In this document: positions 52,568 through 62,759 of the stretch, one piece after another
Position numbering within the stretch: position 1 is the stretch's first letter
How the letters are laid out: every line of letters starts with the position of its first letter
Source of the DNA: Burkholderiales bacterium
GTDB taxonomy: Bacteria > Pseudomonadota > Gammaproteobacteria > Burkholderiales > Burkholderiaceae_C
NCBI GenBank assembly: GCA_021414305.1
Contig: JAIOOS010000017.1
Coordinates: forward strand, 310,001 to 374,000
DNA: 64,000 nt
Direction: 5' to 3'
Made by a program: the position numbers and the translations under genes
Notes under the pieces: generated by a model
The model's input: only the letters and a program-made list of their open reading frames with translations
The model's database searches: none
What the model was told of the DNA's origin: nothing

Positions 52568-52978
52568 TCAGTCGACGACCTTGGCCCGCCCGGCCTTCAC
52601 TTCCGCGCGCACGCCCTTGGCCTCGAGCCGACGCCGCTTCGAGGCGCGCGTCGGCCGCGTCGCCTTGCGCACCAGCGGCACTTCCGCCGCCTTGGCGACC
52701 AGCTCGTTCAGCCGCTCGAGCGCGTCGCGCCGGTTCAGCTCCTGGCTGCGATGGCGCTGCGCCTTGATGACGAGGACGCCTTCGTCGCTGAGGCGCCGGT
52801 CGCTCGAGGCGAGAAGCCGCTCCTTCACCGCAGCGGGCAGGGACGAGGCGGCGACGTCGAAGCGCAGGTGGATCGCACTCGACACCTTGTTCACGTTCTG
52901 CCCGCCCGCGCCCTGGGCGCGCACGGCCGTGATCTCGACCTCGGCCTCGTCGACGACGACGAGCGGCGCGGTGCTCAC
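52568..52978 (-). CDS. arfB: Alternative ribosome-rescue factor/peptidyl-tRNA hydrolase ArfB
   Basis: A 136-residue protein with the catalytic GGQ motif (VRAQGAGGQNVNKVSSAIHL) followed by the domain-3 pattern and a basic C-terminal tail (RASKRRRLEAKGVRAEVKAG) that enters the empty mRNA channel. It releases stalled ribosomes. The start is GTG, overlapping the preceding gene's stop (GTGA). Confidence 0.9.
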   Translation of the reverse strand: MSTAPLVVVDEAEVEITAVRAQGAGGQNVNKVSSAIHLRFDVAASSLPAAVKERLLASSDRRLSDEGVLVIKAQRHRSQELNRRDALERLNELVAKAAEVPLVRKATRPTRASKRRRLEAKGVRAEVKAGRAKVVD

Positions 52979-53703
52979 CGGAACAGGTCGGCGAGGGTCG
53001 CGCCGCCGGGGTTGACGCGCGCCAGCAGCCAACCCGCGGCGACGCTGGCGACGACCAGGACGAGGCCGATCAGCCAGCTCCGGGCGACGATCGTCATGAA
53101 CGCGGCGTCGTGCGCCTTCGGCCGCATGATCCGGCGAGCGATCAGCGCGCCGAACACGAACTGCACCGCCACTTCGGCCAGCAGGCCGGCGACACCGTCC
53201 ATCAGCAGCACCGGCACCGCTCCCGCGAGCAGCAGTACACCGGCGAGCAGGAACAGCAGGGCCGGGACGATCAGCAGCGTGGCGAATTCGTCGAAGCTCA
53301 GCCAGTCGGCGATGCTGCCGAAGCCGTCGGCCCAGTCGAAGGACTGGCGCGCCCGCTCGCCCCGGCGCTCGCGCTCGGCCTGCTCGCGCTCGAACTCGGC
53401 AACGTCGCCCGGGCGGGCGGTGCCGAGCAGGCCCGGCTGCTCGTGCACGCTGCGGTTGAAGTGCGCCAGCCAGACGCGCGTGCCGACCACCAGGCCGAGC
53501 GAATACATGACGATCGCGGCGATGCCGTAGCGCGCGGCCGGCGCACGCAGGCCGAAGACGTGCAGCAGGATCCAGCTGGTGGCGAACCCCAGCGCCACGC
53601 ACCAGGCGCTGAGCAGCCAGGCGTGGCGGCGCAGACGCCGGCGGGTCGCGACGTTCAGGTCGCGAAGGCTCAAGCGGCTCCCTCGGCCGGCCTCATCCGG
53701 CAA
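52975..53703 (-). CDS. Conserved membrane protein, 242 aa
   Basis: Five or so hydrophobic segments: one near residue 30 ([21 protein letters not shown]), one near 60, two at about 140-180 ([20 protein letters not shown]) and one near the end ([19 protein letters not shown]), with a charged linker between. No function is recognised. It overlaps alr upstream by 11 bp and arfB downstream by four. Confidence 0.75.
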   Translation of the reverse strand: MPDEAGRGSRLSLRDLNVATRRRLRRHAWLLSAWCVALGFATSWILLHVFGLRAPAARYGIAAIVMYSLGLVVGTRVWLAHFNRSVHEQPGLLGTARPGDVAEFEREQAERERRGERARQSFDWADGFGSIADWLSFDEFATLLIVPALLFLLAGVLLLAGAVPVLLMDGVAGLLAEVAVQFVFGALIARRIMRPKAHDAAFMTIVARSWLIGLVLVVASVAAGWLLARVNPGGATLADLFR

Positions 53704-54814
53704 CGACCCGCACCGGCACCCGCGGCGCGCGCGCGCACATCAGCTCGTAGCCGACCGTGCCGGCCGCTCCGGCGACCTCGTCGATCGAAAGCACGGCGCC
53801 GTTGTCGGCGCGGCCCCAGAGCGTGGCGACGCTGCCGACGCGCGCTTCGGGCACGGGCGTGAGGTCGACCGTGATCATGTCCATCGAGACCCGGCCGACG
53901 GTGCGCGTGCGCACGCCGTCGACCAGCACCGGCGTGCCGCGCTCGTTGCCGCCGGGCGCGATCCGCGGGTAGCCATCGGCATAGCCGCAGGCGACGACGC
54001 CGATCCGCATCTCGTGCGCGGCGGTGTACGCCGAGCCGTAGCCGACGCTCGCGCCCGCAGCCAGCGTCTGCACCGCGATCAGCTCGGCGCGCAGGCTCAT
54101 CGTCGGCGCCAGGCCCCAGTCGGCGGCGCGGTGCAGCGGATGGTCGGGCGACGAGCCGTAGAGCAGGATCCCCGGGCGCACCCAGTCATCGGGCGAGGCG
54201 GCCAGGCGCGCACCGAGGCGCAGGGTGGCAGCGCTGTTGCAGATCGAGCGCGGGCCGGGCAGCTCGGCGGTGGCGCCGGCGAACGCGGCCAGCGACGCCT
54301 CGAGATCGGCCGGATCGGCCGCGTCGGCGTTCGCCAGGTGCGTCATCAGCGTGATCCCGGCAACCTGCGGCAGCGCGTCGAGGCGGAGCCAGGCGGCGCG
54401 ATAGGCCGCGGGCGCGAAGCCCAGCCGGTTCATGCCGCTGTTGAGCTTGAGGAAGACCTTGTGCGGCTCTTTCGTCTTGTGCGCCGCCAGCCAGTCGATC
54501 TGTGCCTCGTGATGCACCGTGTGCCAGAGGTCGAGGCGGGAGCAGGTGTCGAGGTCGCGCGGGTCGAAGCAGCCTTCGAGCAGGAGGATCGGCCCGCGCC
54601 AGCCGAGCTCGCGCAGCAGCTCCGCTTCGGCGGGGTCGAGCAGGGCGAAGCCGTCGGCGCCCTTCAGTCCCGCATACACATTGCCGATACCGTGACCGTA
54701 GGCATTGGCCTTGACGACCGCCCAGACCTTGGCGCCGCCGGCGGCGCGACGCGCCACGGCCAGGTTGGCCGCGAGGGCATCCGCGTGGACGAGCGCTGCT
54801 ATCGGACGCGGCAT
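53693..54814 (-). CDS. alr: Alanine racemase
   Basis: A 373-residue fold-III PLP enzyme. The PLP lysine is in [13 protein letters not shown], the second catalytic base Tyr in GYGSAYTA, and other family marks are [20 protein letters not shown] and [13 protein letters not shown]. It makes D-alanine for peptidoglycan. The ATG at 54814 gives the normal length; the longer frame from 54934 crosses the lplT promoter region. Confidence 0.93.
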   Translation of the reverse strand: MPRPIAALVHADALAANLAVARRAAGGAKVWAVVKANAYGHGIGNVYAGLKGADGFALLDPAEAELLRELGWRGPILLLEGCFDPRDLDTCSRLDLWHTVHHEAQIDWLAAHKTKEPHKVFLKLNSGMNRLGFAPAAYRAAWLRLDALPQVAGITLMTHLANADAADPADLEASLAAFAGATAELPGPRSICNSAATLRLGARLAASPDDWVRPGILLYGSSPDHPLHRAADWGLAPTMSLRAELIAVQTLAAGASVGYGSAYTAAHEMRIGVVACGYADGYPRIAPGGNERGTPVLVDGVRTRTVGRVSMDMITVDLTPVPEARVGSVATLWGRADNGAVLSIDEVAGAAGTVGYELMCARAPRVPVRVVAG

Positions 54815-54941
54815 CGGGGAATTCTGCCAGCCACAGATCGGCGGCGCCTGTCGGCGGGAGTGACAAAACCCGCGTGCTATAACCCCCGCCGCATGGGAGA
54901 CATGGGCGGATTTCCGTTCACCCGACGCCGACACGAAGCGA

Positions 54942-56219
54942 ATGAAAAAAGGCTTCTACACGATCATGTCGGCGCAGTTCTTCAGCTCGCTGGCAGACAA
55001 CGCATTGCTGGTCGCCGCCATCGAGCTGCTGAAAACCGGCGGCGCGCCTTCATGGCACATCCCGGCGCTGACGCCGATGTTCGCGCTGTTCTACGTGATC
55101 CTGGCCCCCCTGGTCGGCGCCTTCGCCGACGCGGTTCCCAAGGGCCGGGTCATGTTCATCTCGAACGCGATCAAGGTGATCGGCTGCCTCCTGATGCTGT
55201 TCGGCGCCAATCCGCTGCTGTCGTACGGCATCGTCGGCCTCGGCGCGGCTGCCTACTCGCCGGCCAAGTACGGCATCCTGACCGAGCTGCTGCCGAACTC
55301 GCAGCTGGTCAAGGCCAACGGCTGGATCGAGGGCCTGACGATCCTGTCGATCATCCTCGGCGTGGTGCTCGGCGGCCAGCTCCTCGGCCACGTCGTCTCG
55401 CGGCACCTGCTCTCGTTCGACATCCCGGTCTTCGATACCGGCATCTCGACCGCGCCGGAAGCGGCGATCGCCCTGATCGTCTCGCTCTACGTCGTGGCCG
55501 CCCTGTTCAACCTGCGGATCCCGCGCACCGACGCGCCGCTGCAGCCGATCTCGCACAGCGCCAGCGCCCTGATCCGCGACTTCTCGAACTGCAACGCCCG
55601 CCTCTGGAACGACAAGCTCGGCCAGATCTCGCTGGCGACGACCACCTTGTTCTGGGGCGTCTCGGGCAACCTGCGGGTGATCGTCTTCGCCTGGGCCGCG
55701 GCCGCGCTCGGCTACAGCACCAAGGACGCGTCGTCCCTTGTCGGCGTGGTCGCGATCGGCACCGCGGTCGGCGCGGTGATCGCCTCGATGCGCATGCGCC
55801 TCGACCAGGCGACCCGGGTGATCCCGCTCGGCATCATGATGGGCATCCTCGTGATCGGCCTCAACGTCATCACCAACGCCTGGCTCGCCGCGCCGTTCCT
55901 GATCGTCCTCGGCGCGATCGGCGGCTTCCTGGTGGTGCCGATGAATGCCCTGCTGCAGCATCGCGGCGCCAACCTGATGGGCGCGGGCCGCTCGATCGCG
56001 GTACAGAACTTCAACGAGCAGGCCTGCATCCTCGGCCTCGGCGCGTTCTACACCGGCATGACGCGCTTCGGCCTCTCGGCGTTCGTGGCGATCGGCGTGT
56101 TCGGCGTGCTGGTCGCGGGCACGATGTGGCTGATCCGGCGCTGGCACATCGTGAACTGCAAGAACCACCCGGTCGAGATCGAGCACCTGCTGTCGATCGC
56201 CCGTCTCGACAAGCATTGA
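54942..56219 (+). CDS. lplT: Lysophospholipid transporter LplT
   Basis: A 425-residue MFS protein. [20 protein letters not shown] and [10 protein letters not shown] at the start and [20 protein letters not shown] followed by VKANGWIEG are LplT signatures; about 12 membrane helices. It flips lysophospholipids across the inner membrane. It is divergent from alr. The following gene starts at a TTG overlapping its stop. Confidence 0.92.
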   Translation: MKKGFYTIMSAQFFSSLADNALLVAAIELLKTGGAPSWHIPALTPMFALFYVILAPLVGAFADAVPKGRVMFISNAIKVIGCLLMLFGANPLLSYGIVGLGAAAYSPAKYGILTELLPNSQLVKANGWIEGLTILSIILGVVLGGQLLGHVVSRHLLSFDIPVFDTGISTAPEAAIALIVSLYVVAALFNLRIPRTDAPLQPISHSASALIRDFSNCNARLWNDKLGQISLATTTLFWGVSGNLRVIVFAWAAAALGYSTKDASSLVGVVAIGTAVGAVIASMRMRLDQATRVIPLGIMMGILVIGLNVITNAWLAAPFLIVLGAIGGFLVVPMNALLQHRGANLMGAGRSIAVQNFNEQACILGLGAFYTGMTRFGLSAFVAIGVFGVLVAGTMWLIRRWHIVNCKNHPVEIEHLLSIARLDKH

Positions 56220-57151
56220 TCGCCCCCTCGCCCGTCGTCGGGCGCGCCGCCGGCATCGCCGCCCTCGCGCTCGTCTTCAACGCCCTGGTCTGGGGAACCT
56301 CGTGGTGGCCGTTCCGCTGGCTGCAGGGAGCGGGGCTGCATCCGCTCTGGGCCACGGCGCTGATCTACACGCTGGCTTCGACCGTGATCGTCGCCGTCCG
56401 GCCACGCGCGCTCGGCCAGGTGCTGCGCACGCCCGCCCTCTGGGTGCTGGTCGCCGCGGCGGGAACGACCAACGCATCGTTCAACTGGGGCGTGGTCATC
56501 GGCGACGTCGTCCGTGTCGTCCTCCTGTTCTACCTGATGCCGTTCTGGACCGTGCTGCTCGCCCGGGTGGTGCTCGGCGAGCGCTTCACCGCCGCGGCGA
56601 CGCTGCGCACCGTGCTGGCGCTGGCCGGCGCGGCGATCGTGCTCTGGCCCGAAGGCGGGGTCGGCGACGGCACGGCGGCCGGCTTCGCCGGGCAGCTGCC
56701 GGTGCCGCGCTCGCTGCCCGACTGGCTCGGCCTGGCCGGCGGCTTCTCGTTCGCCCTCAACAACGTGATGCTGCGTCGCGAAGCCGCCCGGCCCGAGGAG
56801 GGGCGTGCGCTGGCGATGTTCCTCGGCGGGGCGATCGTCGCCGGCGCTGTCGCCGCCGTGCTCGCGGCGAGCGGGCAGGTTCGCTGGCCGGCGCCGGCAG
56901 AGACCCGGTGGCTCGTTCCGGTCGGGCTGCTGACGGCCCTCTTCCTCGCCGGCAACCTGGCCCTGCAGTACGGCGCGGCCCGGCTGGCGGCCAACCGGAC
57001 CTCGGTCGTGATGCTGACCGAGGTGGTGTTCGCCTCGGCCTCGGCGATCGCCTTCGGCGGCGGCACGCTGACGTCACGCGTCGCCCTCGGCGGCGGGCTG
57101 ATCGTCGCCAGCGCCCTGCTCGCCGCGCTCGCGCCGGCCGATCGCCACTGA
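56216..57151 (+). CDS. EamA-family (DMT) transporter
   Basis: A 311-residue membrane protein with ten hydrophobic helices in two EamA repeats. VFNALVWGTSWWPFRWLQGA is the first helix and typical start, and LMPFWTVLLARVVLGERFTA the conserved fourth region. There is no ATG or GTG before helix 1; the TTG at 56216 overlaps the lplT stop (TTGA), so coupled translation is likely. The substrate is unknown. Confidence 0.85.
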   Translation: MIAPSPVVGRAAGIAALALVFNALVWGTSWWPFRWLQGAGLHPLWATALIYTLASTVIVAVRPRALGQVLRTPALWVLVAAAGTTNASFNWGVVIGDVVRVVLLFYLMPFWTVLLARVVLGERFTAAATLRTVLALAGAAIVLWPEGGVGDGTAAGFAGQLPVPRSLPDWLGLAGGFSFALNNVMLRREAARPEEGRALAMFLGGAIVAGAVAAVLAASGQVRWPAPAETRWLVPVGLLTALFLAGNLALQYGAARLAANRTSVVMLTEVVFASASAIAFGGGTLTSRVALGGGLIVASALLAALAPADRH

Positions 57152-57199
57152 GAGCCGCGGCGCTACCATCGACCCATCCGGTTCTTCGAAGAGGCAGCG

Positions 57200-57697
57200 A
57201 TGGCAGGCAAGGCAAAGAGCATCTACGACTTCGAGGCGCTCTCGATCGACGGCAAGCCGGCGCAGCTCTCCACCCAGCGCGGCAAGGTGATGCTGATCGT
57301 CAACACCGCGAGCGCCTGCGGCTTCACGCCGCAGTTCGCCGGCCTCGAGAAGCTCTGGCAGGACTACAGCGACAAGGGCCTGGTCGTGCTCGGCTTTCCG
57401 AGCAACGAGTTCGGCGCCCAGGACCCGGGCGCGAACGCCGAGATCGCCTCGTTCTGCCAGGTCAACTACGGCGTCAGCTTTCCGATGATGAGCAAGGTCC
57501 AGGTCAACGGCGCCAAGGCGAACCCGCTGTGGCAATGGCTGAAGGCCGAGGCGCCGGGGCTGCTGGGCACGCAGTCGATCAAGTGGAACTTCACCAAGTT
57601 CCTGGTCGGCCGCGACGGCAAGGTGATGAAGCGCTACGCGCCGAACGACACGCCCGAATCGATCCGCGCCGATATCGAAGCGGCGCTCACCGCCTAG
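57200..57697 (+). CDS. Glutathione peroxidase
   Basis: A 165-residue thioredoxin-fold peroxidase. The peroxidatic Cys is in NTASACGFTPQF, with the Gln in GFPSNEFGAQDPG and Trp/Asn in IKWNFTKFLVG. The resolving Cys of FPCNQF is Ser here. It removes hydrogen or lipid peroxides, probably with thioredoxin in place of glutathione. Confidence 0.92.
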   Translation: MAGKAKSIYDFEALSIDGKPAQLSTQRGKVMLIVNTASACGFTPQFAGLEKLWQDYSDKGLVVLGFPSNEFGAQDPGANAEIASFCQVNYGVSFPMMSKVQVNGAKANPLWQWLKAEAPGLLGTQSIKWNFTKFLVGRDGKVMKRYAPNDTPESIRADIEAALTA

Positions 57698-57707
57698 GGG
57701 ACCCTGC

Positions 57708-58922
57708 ATGTTCGAACACGTCGAGCCGTTCGCCGGCGACCCGATCCTGAGCCTGAACGAGGACTTCCAGAAGGACCCGCGGCCGGGAAAGATCAACCTG
57801 TCGATCGGCATCTACTTCGACGACGCCGGCAAGATCCCGGTGCTCGATTCGGTGCGCCGCGCCGAGCAGCAGGTGGTGGCGCGCAACGCCCCCAAGCCCT
57901 ACCTGCCGATCGAGGGCGCGGCCAACTTCCGCGAGCAGGTGCAGGCGCTGCTGTTCGGCGCCGGGCACGAGGCGCTCGCGGGCAAGCGGGTGGCAACGAT
58001 CCAGTCGGTCGGCTCGAGCGGCGGGCTCAAGGTCGGCGCCGACTTCATCGCCCGCTGGCTGCCGGGCAGCGAAGTCTGGGTCAGCGACCCGAGCTGGGAG
58101 AACCACCGCTCGATGTTCGAAGGCGCCGGGCTCGCGGTGCATTCCTATCCGTACTACGACGCCGCCACCGGCGCGCTCTCGTTCGACGCGATGTGCGCGA
58201 CGCTGCACACGCTTCGGGCCAGGAGCGTCGTCCTGATCCACGCCTGCTGCCACAACCCGACCGGGGTGGACCTGACACGAGCGCAATGGGACACGCTGAT
58301 CCCGCTGCTCGCCGAGCGCGACCTGCTGCCCTATCTCGACCTCGCCTACCAGGGCTTCGGCGACGGCATCGCCGAGGACGCCTATGCGGTTCGCGCGCTG
58401 GCCGCGGCGCGCGGCAAGGACGGCCGGCCGATGTCGTTCGTCGTCGCCAATTCGTTCTCCAAGAGCATGAGCCTGTACGGCGAGCGCTGCGGCGCGCTCA
58501 GCGTCGTGTGCGCCGATGCCAAGGAAGCCGTCAACGTGCTCGGCCAGCTCAAGTTCACGGTGCGGCGCAACTACTCGAGCCCGCCGATCCATGGCGGCCA
58601 GCTCGTCGCCGCGGTGCTCGGCGAGCCCGCGCTGCGCGCCGCCTGGGAAGAAGAGCTGGCGGCGATGCGCGAGCGCATCAAGGCGATGAGGAAGGTGCTG
58701 CACGCGACCCTGAAGGCGAAGATGCCCGCCCGCGACTTCGGCTACTTCCTCAGCCAGCGCGGCATGTTCAGCTACACCGGCCTGAACCCGCAGCAGGTCG
58801 ACCGGCTGCGCGAGGAGTTCGCCGTCTACCTGGTGCGATCGGGGCGACTGTGCATCGCCGGCCTCAACACCGGCAACGTCGAGGCGACCGGCCTGGCGAT
58901 GGCGGCGGTGCTCGACGGCTGA
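57708..58922 (+). CDS. Aromatic/aspartate aminotransferase (TyrB/AspC family)
   Basis: A 404-residue class I PLP enzyme. GIYFDDAGKIPVLDSV and YLPIEGAANFREQVQALLFG mark the TyrB/AspC group, VWVSDPSWENHRSMF and HACCHNPTGVDLT carry cofactor contacts, and the PLP lysine is in NSFSKSMSLYGERCG. It transfers amino groups between aspartate or aromatic amino acids and 2-oxoglutarate. Confidence 0.93.
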   Translation: MFEHVEPFAGDPILSLNEDFQKDPRPGKINLSIGIYFDDAGKIPVLDSVRRAEQQVVARNAPKPYLPIEGAANFREQVQALLFGAGHEALAGKRVATIQSVGSSGGLKVGADFIARWLPGSEVWVSDPSWENHRSMFEGAGLAVHSYPYYDAATGALSFDAMCATLHTLRARSVVLIHACCHNPTGVDLTRAQWDTLIPLLAERDLLPYLDLAYQGFGDGIAEDAYAVRALAAARGKDGRPMSFVVANSFSKSMSLYGERCGALSVVCADAKEAVNVLGQLKFTVRRNYSSPPIHGGQLVAAVLGEPALRAAWEEELAAMRERIKAMRKVLHATLKAKMPARDFGYFLSQRGMFSYTGLNPQQVDRLREEFAVYLVRSGRLCIAGLNTGNVEATGLAMAAVLDG

Positions 58923-58931
58923 AGCAGCAGC

Positions 58932-60254
58932 TCAGCGCGGCGCGCCGAAGCGCCGCGCCGCGTGCAGGCCCAGCCCGGTGGCGACGCTGGCGAAGCGGTC
59001 GCCGCGCACCGGTCGCGCCGCGGGAAAGGCCTGCTGCAGCCGCTCCGCGAGCAGGCGCAGGCCGGTCGAGCCGCCAGTGAAATAGAGCGCGTCGATCTCG
59101 CCGACGCCCAGCCCCGCCTGCGCCGCGGTCTCGCGTGCGGCGGCGACGATGCGCTCCAGGTCGGCGTCCAGCGCGGCGCGGGCCTGCGACTCGTCGAAGG
59201 TGCCGCTCAGGCCGGCCTCGACCGGATCGAGCGCGATCGCCGTCGTGCCCCCGTCGGCGACCGCGATCTTGGCGCCCTCGGCACGGGCGAGCAGCTCGTG
59301 GCCGAGGCGCTGGTCGACGACGCTCATCAGTCGCCGGTGCTGCGCCGGATCGGCGTAGAACGAGCGCATCGAGCGCAGCTCGGCGACGCGCAGCGGGTTG
59401 TAGACGGTGTTGATCAGGTGCCAGGTGGCGAGGTCGAAGTAAACCGCGCTAGGCACCTCGCGCGCCGGCTGGTCCGCGCCGGCGACGCCGAAGGCGCGAT
59501 AGCCGAAGAGCGGCAGCACGCTCGCGAGCTCGACCCGGCGGTCGAAGTCGGTGCCGGCGATGTGCACGCCATGGTTGGCGAGGATGTCGCTCTTGCGCTC
59601 GGCCTTCTCCGCCCGACCCGGCCCGACGCGGACGATCGAGAAGTCGGAGGTGCCGCCGCCGATGTCGGCGACCAGCACCCTTTCCTCGCCTCGCACCCCC
59701 TGCTCGTAGTCGAAGGCGGCGGCGATCGGCTCGTACTGGAACTCGACCTCGCGGAATCCGGCCCGCTGCGCCGCGGTCCGCAGCGCCCGTTCCGCCTGGG
59801 CGTCGCGCTTCGGGTCGTCGTCGACGAAGAAGACCGGCCGGCCGAGCACGGCCCGGGCGATCGGCTGTCCGGTCTCTGCCTCGGCCCGCCGCCTCAGGTG
59901 CGCCAGGTAGGTGGCGACGACGTCGAGAAAGCGGACGGCACGGCCGCCGCCAATGTCGGTGGTCTGCTCGACCAGGGTGCTGCCGAGGATGCTCTTCATC
60001 GAGCGCATCAGCCGGCCCTCGATGCCGTCGACGTAGGCCGAGACCGCGGCCCGGCCGAACTCGCACTGCGGCTGCTCGTGCAGGCCGCCCTCGGCGGCGT
60101 AGAACACCGCCGTCGGCATGGTCCGGTAGCCGGGTTCGAGCTCGATCAGGCGCATCGTCCGGGACGAACCGGCCTCGGGAATGGCGATCGCCGAGTTCGA
60201 GGTGCCGAAATCGATGGCGCAGTAACCGGAAGCAGCAACGGGAGCGGCGGGCAT
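58932..60254 (-). CDS. Hsp70-family protein (YegD-like)
   Basis: A 440-residue actin-fold ATPase domain without a substrate-binding domain. Phosphate 1 loop CAIDFGTSNSAIAIP, connect region EPIAAAFDYEQGV, phosphate 2 VLVADIGGGTSDFSIVRV and adenosine site FTGGSTGLRLLAERL. YegD-like proteins are single-domain DnaK relatives of unknown role. It is convergent with the aminotransferase. Confidence 0.9.
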   Translation of the reverse strand: MPAAPVAASGYCAIDFGTSNSAIAIPEAGSSRTMRLIELEPGYRTMPTAVFYAAEGGLHEQPQCEFGRAAVSAYVDGIEGRLMRSMKSILGSTLVEQTTDIGGGRAVRFLDVVATYLAHLRRRAEAETGQPIARAVLGRPVFFVDDDPKRDAQAERALRTAAQRAGFREVEFQYEPIAAAFDYEQGVRGEERVLVADIGGGTSDFSIVRVGPGRAEKAERKSDILANHGVHIAGTDFDRRVELASVLPLFGYRAFGVAGADQPAREVPSAVYFDLATWHLINTVYNPLRVAELRSMRSFYADPAQHRRLMSVVDQRLGHELLARAEGAKIAVADGGTTAIALDPVEAGLSGTFDESQARAALDADLERIVAAARETAAQAGLGVGEIDALYFTGGSTGLRLLAERLQQAFPAARPVRGDRFASVATGLGLHAARRFGAPR

Positions 60255-60300
60255 CGGGAGAGGCTATCCTTTTCCCTCCGGTCCACGACGAGAGGCATCC

Positions 60301-60771
60301 ATGAAGCTTTCCTTCACCCGCATTCTGCTGGCCCCGCTGCTGCTCCTGTTCGCCACCGCGAGCTTCGCGGTCGACACCTCCCCGCCCGCTAACGACAAGC
60401 TCAGCGCGGCCCGGGCCAAGATCGCCGCCAAGGACTGGCCGGGGGCGGTCGAGGAGCTCAAGCGCGCCAACGACCCGAACAGCGCCGACTGGAACAACCT
60501 CATGGGCTACAGCTTGCGCAAGGCCGGCGCCGCCAACGCCGCCGAGTCGGAGCGGTACTACAACGAGGCGCTGCGCCTCGATCCCAAGCACAAGGGCGCG
60601 CTCGAGTATTCGGGCGAGCTCTACCTCATGATGGGCAACCTGCCGCAGGCCGAGCAGCGCCTGGCCGCGCTCGACAAGGCGTGCTTCCTGCCGTGCAACG
60701 AGCACAAGGAGCTGAAGAGCGCGGTCGCGAAGTACAAGGCGAACGGCAACAAATACGTCGGCGACTGGTAA
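60301..60771 (+). CDS. Exported tetratricopeptide-repeat protein
   Basis: A 156-residue protein with a signal peptide (KLSFTRILLAPLLLLFATAS) and about three TPR-like helical pairs (W-N-N-L-M-G-Y-S-L-R-K-A, RYYNEALRLDPKHKGALEYS, ELYLMMGNLPQAEQRLAALD). Two Cys in CFLPCNEH near the end may bind metal or form a disulfide. The function is unknown. Confidence 0.8.
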   Translation: MKLSFTRILLAPLLLLFATASFAVDTSPPANDKLSAARAKIAAKDWPGAVEELKRANDPNSADWNNLMGYSLRKAGAANAAESERYYNEALRLDPKHKGALEYSGELYLMMGNLPQAEQRLAALDKACFLPCNEHKELKSAVAKYKANGNKYVGDW

Positions 60772-60902
60772 ACCGCGCGGCTTCCTTCGACGTTGCACCG
60801 GAGAGCGGGAACTGCCCCGCTTTCCGGGCGGTCCCGGTCCGATCGGGCGTCTTCACGGCGCTCGATACTGACGACGACTCGCCGCCGCAACGTGAGAAGC
60901 CG

Positions 60903-61118
60903 ATGAACCTGTTCGCCGGAGCCCGCTGGTTGATGTCGCTGACATCTCGTCGCGCGCGCCGTCGGCACGGCAGCGATCCGGCCGACATGGGCACCGCATT
61001 CGGCCTCGACGCGATCACCACCCTCGAGCCGGAAACGCTGGGCGAAGTCCAGGAGCGCGAAGGCGCGCCCGCGCCCTCGCCTTTCGAGCTCCGGCTGCAC
61101 CGCCGCTCCAGCCTCTAG
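60903..61118 (+). CDS. Small hypothetical protein, 71 aa
   Basis: ATG at 60903 with GAGAAG seven bases upstream. Basic N-terminus (SRRARRRHGSD) and acidic C-terminal half (LEPETLGEVQERE). No recognised domain; it could be a real small gene or a chance frame. Confidence 0.4.
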   Translation: MNLFAGARWLMSLTSRRARRRHGSDPADMGTAFGLDAITTLEPETLGEVQEREGAPAPSPFELRLHRRSSL

Positions 61119-61154
61119 CGGCCCGGTCGGCGCGCGCGAGCCCGGCGCGGGCGC

Positions 61155-61925
61155 TCAGACCTCCAGGATCAGCAAGGGCGCGTGCCCTTCGGCCTCACCG
61201 CGCCACTCATGGCCGCGCGCGTTGCAGACCACCCGGGTCGAGCCGCCCGCCCGACCCACCTGGTAGTCGTGCCTGCAGTGCAGGTGACCGTGGATCCACA
61301 GGTCGGCGCGCGGGATCAGGTCGTCGTCGGCATTGCAGAAGCTGGCCGTGCCGCTGCGCGCGCCGTAGCGCGGATCGGCGCTTCTCAGGCTGGGCGCGAA
61401 ATGGGTGATGACGACGGTGCGGTCCCAGTCGCCCGCCGGACGCATCAGCTCTTCTTCCAGCCAGGCCCGGCAGGCGAGGGCTTCCTCGCGGATCGCCTCG
61501 GCATCGAGCGGCGCGGCACCGCGAGTCGACTGCATCAGGTTCGAGAAGTAGCCGCCGGCGCGCATCGCCTTGGCCCGGCCGGCGGCGCCGAACAGGTCGA
61601 AGTCGCACCAGCGGATCGTGCCGAGCAGGCGGATCCGGCGGCCGCGGTCGTCGACCACGACCCGGCTCTCGCGCTCGAGCATCGTGATGCCGAGCTCGGC
61701 GCAGCGCTGGCGCAGGGCCGGCCATGCCGTCTCGATGTCGCGGCGGTCGAATTCGTGATTGCCGGCGACGAAGACCACCGGCTGCGGCCAGCCGGCGAAG
61801 CGCTCGAGGCCGACCCACTCGCTGTCGATGTCGCCGGCGATGACGAGCAACTCGGCGCCGGGCGCCGGTTGCGGGTCGAACAGCTCGGTCTCTAGATGAA
61901 GGTCGGAGAGGAGCTGCAGCCGCAT
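61155..61925 (-). CDS. Calcineurin-like metallophosphoesterase
   Basis: A 256-residue phosphoesterase. Metal motifs: LLSDLHLE (D-x-H), VIAGDIDSEW (GD), VFVAGNHEFDRRD (GNHE), VVITHFAPS and WIHGHLHCRHD (GHxH). The substrate is unknown. Its ATG directly follows the stop of the SEC-C gene (TGAATG). Confidence 0.9.
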   Translation of the reverse strand: MRLQLLSDLHLETELFDPQPAPGAELLVIAGDIDSEWVGLERFAGWPQPVVFVAGNHEFDRRDIETAWPALRQRCAELGITMLERESRVVVDDRGRRIRLLGTIRWCDFDLFGAAGRAKAMRAGGYFSNLMQSTRGAAPLDAEAIREEALACRAWLEEELMRPAGDWDRTVVITHFAPSLRSADPRYGARSGTASFCNADDDLIPRADLWIHGHLHCRHDYQVGRAGGSTRVVCNARGHEWRGEAEGHAPLLILEV

Positions 61926-62744
<819 letters not shown>

Positions 62745-62759
62745 GACGAGGGCGGTGCT